Shown: in pieces, positions 62,689-64,000 of the stretch
How the letters are laid out: each line of letters starts with the position of its first letter
Numbering within the stretch: the first letter of the stretch is position 1
DNA from: CAVSUZ01 sp963791885
GTDB lineage: Bacteria > Pseudomonadota > Alphaproteobacteria > Acetobacterales > Acetobacteraceae
Reading direction: 5' to 3'
Assembly: GCA_963791885.1 (NCBI GenBank)
Contig: CAWBUL010000004.1
Coordinates: forward strand, 992,001 to 1,056,000
DNA length: 64,000 nucleotides
Made by a program: the position numbers and the translations under genes
The notes under the pieces: generated by a model
Told to the model about the DNA's origin: nothing
What the model saw: only the letters and a program-made list of their open reading frames with translations
The model's database searches: none

Positions 62689-63638
62689 GCGTAATGGCAG
62701 GCCGCAAAGGTTTCCGGGCCAAGCTGGCGCACCGCCGGCTTTTCCGCGCGGCAGCGGTCCGTCGCATTGGGGCAGCGCGGGTGGAACGCACATCCGGGCG
62801 GCAGATCGCGCAGGATCGGTGCGAGGCCGGGAATGCCGCGCAGCGTCCCGCGATCTTCCAGCGACGGCAGGCTCTCGATCAGCATCCGTGTGTAAGGGTG
62901 CCGAGGCGCGGCGATGATCTCGGCAATCGGTGCAACCTCCACCAGGCGTCCGGCATACATGATGCCCAGCCGGTCCACGAACTGCGCCATCAATCCCATG
63001 TCGTGGCCGATCAGGATCACCGCGGCGCCGAGGTCGCGCTGGACCCGGCCGAGCGTCTCCATGATCTGCCGCTGCACCACCACATCCAGCGCACTGGTCG
63101 GCTCGTCGGCGATGATGACTTTCGGGCGCAGTGAGATGGCAATCGCGATGCAGGCGCGCTGCTTCATCCCGCCGGAAAGCTCATGCGGGTAGCGGTTGGC
63201 GGTCTCGGGCGGCAGACCCACCTGCACAAGCAGGGCAGAGACCCGGTCATGCAACGCGCGACGCGATGGGCGCAGGCCGTGATCCCCCAGCGCGTCGGCA
63301 ATCTGATCACGGATACGAGCAACGGGGTTCAGCGAATTCATCGATCCCTGCGGCACCATCGCGATGCCCGCGAGCCGGAGCTTGCGCTGCTCCTCCCGCG
63401 ACAAGCGGGAGATGTCGCGGTCCTCCAGCCACACCGCGCCGCCTTCGATCCGTCCGGGTGGCTTGATCATACGCAGAATGGCCAGCGACATGGTGGACTT
63501 GCCGGAACCGGACTCACCCGCCAGGCCGAAGCGCTCGCCGGGACGCAGGGTGAACGACACATCGTCCACCGCCTTCACCACACCGAGCGGATGGTCATAG
63601 GCGACGTGGAGCGATTCGACTCGCAGCAGCGCGTTCAT
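62685..63638 (-). CDS. Peptide-type ABC transporter ATPase (DppD-like)
   Basis: A 317-aa ATPase. Walker A GESGSGKST, MVPQGSMNSLNPV for the Q loop, signature LSGGMKQR, Walker B VIIADEPTSALD, His in GHDMG. The C-terminal extension is present (GCAFHPRCPNATDRC). Start ATG 63638 overlaps the permease stop (ATGA). Confidence 0.92.
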   Translation of the reverse strand: MNALLRVESLHVAYDHPLGVVKAVDDVSFTLRPGERFGLAGESGSGKSTMSLAILRMIKPPGRIEGGAVWLEDRDISRLSREEQRKLRLAGIAMVPQGSMNSLNPVARIRDQIADALGDHGLRPSRRALHDRVSALLVQVGLPPETANRYPHELSGGMKQRACIAIAISLRPKVIIADEPTSALDVVVQRQIMETLGRVQRDLGAAVILIGHDMGLMAQFVDRLGIMYAGRLVEVAPIAEIIAAPRHPYTRMLIESLPSLEDRGTLRGIPGLAPILRDLPPGCAFHPRCPNATDRCRAEKPAVRQLGPETFAACHYA

Positions 63639-64000
63639 ACCGAGCGTCGCAGCCGCGGATTGGCGATCTCGTCGAGCCCGACCGTCAGGAAGAACAGGCC
63701 AAGGAACACCATCAGGATCACCACCAGCGGCGCCGTCCACCACCACCACCAGCCGTTGATGATCGCGGCATTGAAGAACACCCAATACAGCGTCATGCCG
63801 ATCGTCGGTGCGTCGATCGGCCCCAGGCCCAGCACCTCCAGCCCAACAGACGCCAGGATCGCGGCGGACACGCTACTAACGAGCGTGGCCGCGAGATACG
63901 GCAGCAGGTTGGGCATCAACTCGCGGAAGATGATCTCCGGCCCGCGCATGCCGTTCAGTCGTGCGATCTCCACATAACCGCGCTGTCGCAAAGTCAGAAC
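63635..64000 (-). CDS. Peptide-type ABC permease (DppC-like), partial at window edge
   Basis: The C-terminal about 120 residues. EAA-loop region YVEIARLNGMRGPEIIFRELMPNLLPYL, then ATLVSSVSAAILASVGLEVLGLG, and the DppC end VGLDEIANPRLRRSV. The N-terminus is beyond base 64000. Followed by the two ATPases in overlap. Confidence 0.9.
   Translation of the reverse strand, partial: VLTLRQRGYVEIARLNGMRGPEIIFRELMPNLLPYLAATLVSSVSAAILASVGLEVLGLGPIDAPTIGMTLYWVFFNAAIINGWWWWWTAPLVVILMVFLGLFFLTVGLDEIANPRLRRSV

Overview
The window is GC-rich bacterial chromosome. It most likely comes from an alphaproteobacterium in or near the Rhodospirillales/Acetobacteraceae. The support is the protein flavour, an MmcB repair nuclease, Tat-exported substrate-binding proteins, the truB-rpsO-pnp block, a kdpFABCDE operon and rhizobial/acetobacterial-type IS elements. 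This placement is an inference from gene content only. There are no rRNA genes or CRISPR arrays; one tRNA (Val, GAC) is present.

Layout. 0-2 kb: moeB, a DsrE-like protein and an exported SH3 protein. 2-5.7 kb: a marR-ompR-envZ-like regulatory set divergent from ilvE. 5.7-7.5 kb: a cold-shock protein and a Tat-exported branched-chain-type binding protein. 7.5-12 kb: recO-parC facing mmcB-adh. 12-20.5 kb: a complete minus-strand kdp potassium operon in the order small ORF-kdpF-A-B-C-D-E-EIIA(Ntr). 20.7-28.8 kb: a co-directional operon of an amidohydrolase-fold protein, a dipeptide/nickel-type ABC transporter and an NDP-forming acyl-CoA synthetase; its binding protein and its synthetase are both frameshifted. 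28.7-29.9 kb: queE-queD and tRNA-Val. 30-32.9 kb: a GMC oxidoreductase, a Gly-rich exported protein and an RraA-like protein. 32.9-34.6 kb: a strip of gene remnants (GntR, RraA-like/permease chimera, HpcH aldolase with an internal deletion). 34.6-38.4 kb: truB, rpsO, pnp. 38.5-47.4 kb: accessory metabolism (nitronate monooxygenase-like, hybrid histidine kinase, sulfatase/phosphonate monoesterase, Trx-2OG oxygenase fusion, GNAT, ABC binding protein, PEP mutase-like). 47.5-51.1 kb: an emrAB-type efflux pair. 51.5-59 kb: an aldo/keto reductase followed by an IS graveyard (IS256, IS6 and IS21 types). 59-64 kb: a formylglycine-generating enzyme, a DUF4239 membrane protein and the 3' part of a second dipeptide-type ABC operon.

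How genes work together. The kdp operon encodes pump, sensor, regulator and an EIIA(Ntr)-like protein joined by 4-nt stop/start overlaps, so PTS control of K+ uptake may be built into the transcription unit. The Cys-type sulfatase at 42 kb needs formylglycine maturation, and a formylglycine-generating enzyme with its Cys pair lies at 60 kb. The IS256 copy at 53.5 kb can be excised in silico: removing it with one copy of the target duplication restores a longer reading frame.

Main surprises. An amidohydrolase-fold protein lacks all canonical metal ligands. Several single-base frameshifts, most of them +1, occur only in dispensable genes. A four-copy 13-bp tandem repeat sits between marR and ompR. 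A perfect 12-bp hairpin covers the start codon of the RraA-like gene. I did not find a clear, wholly new multi-gene system.
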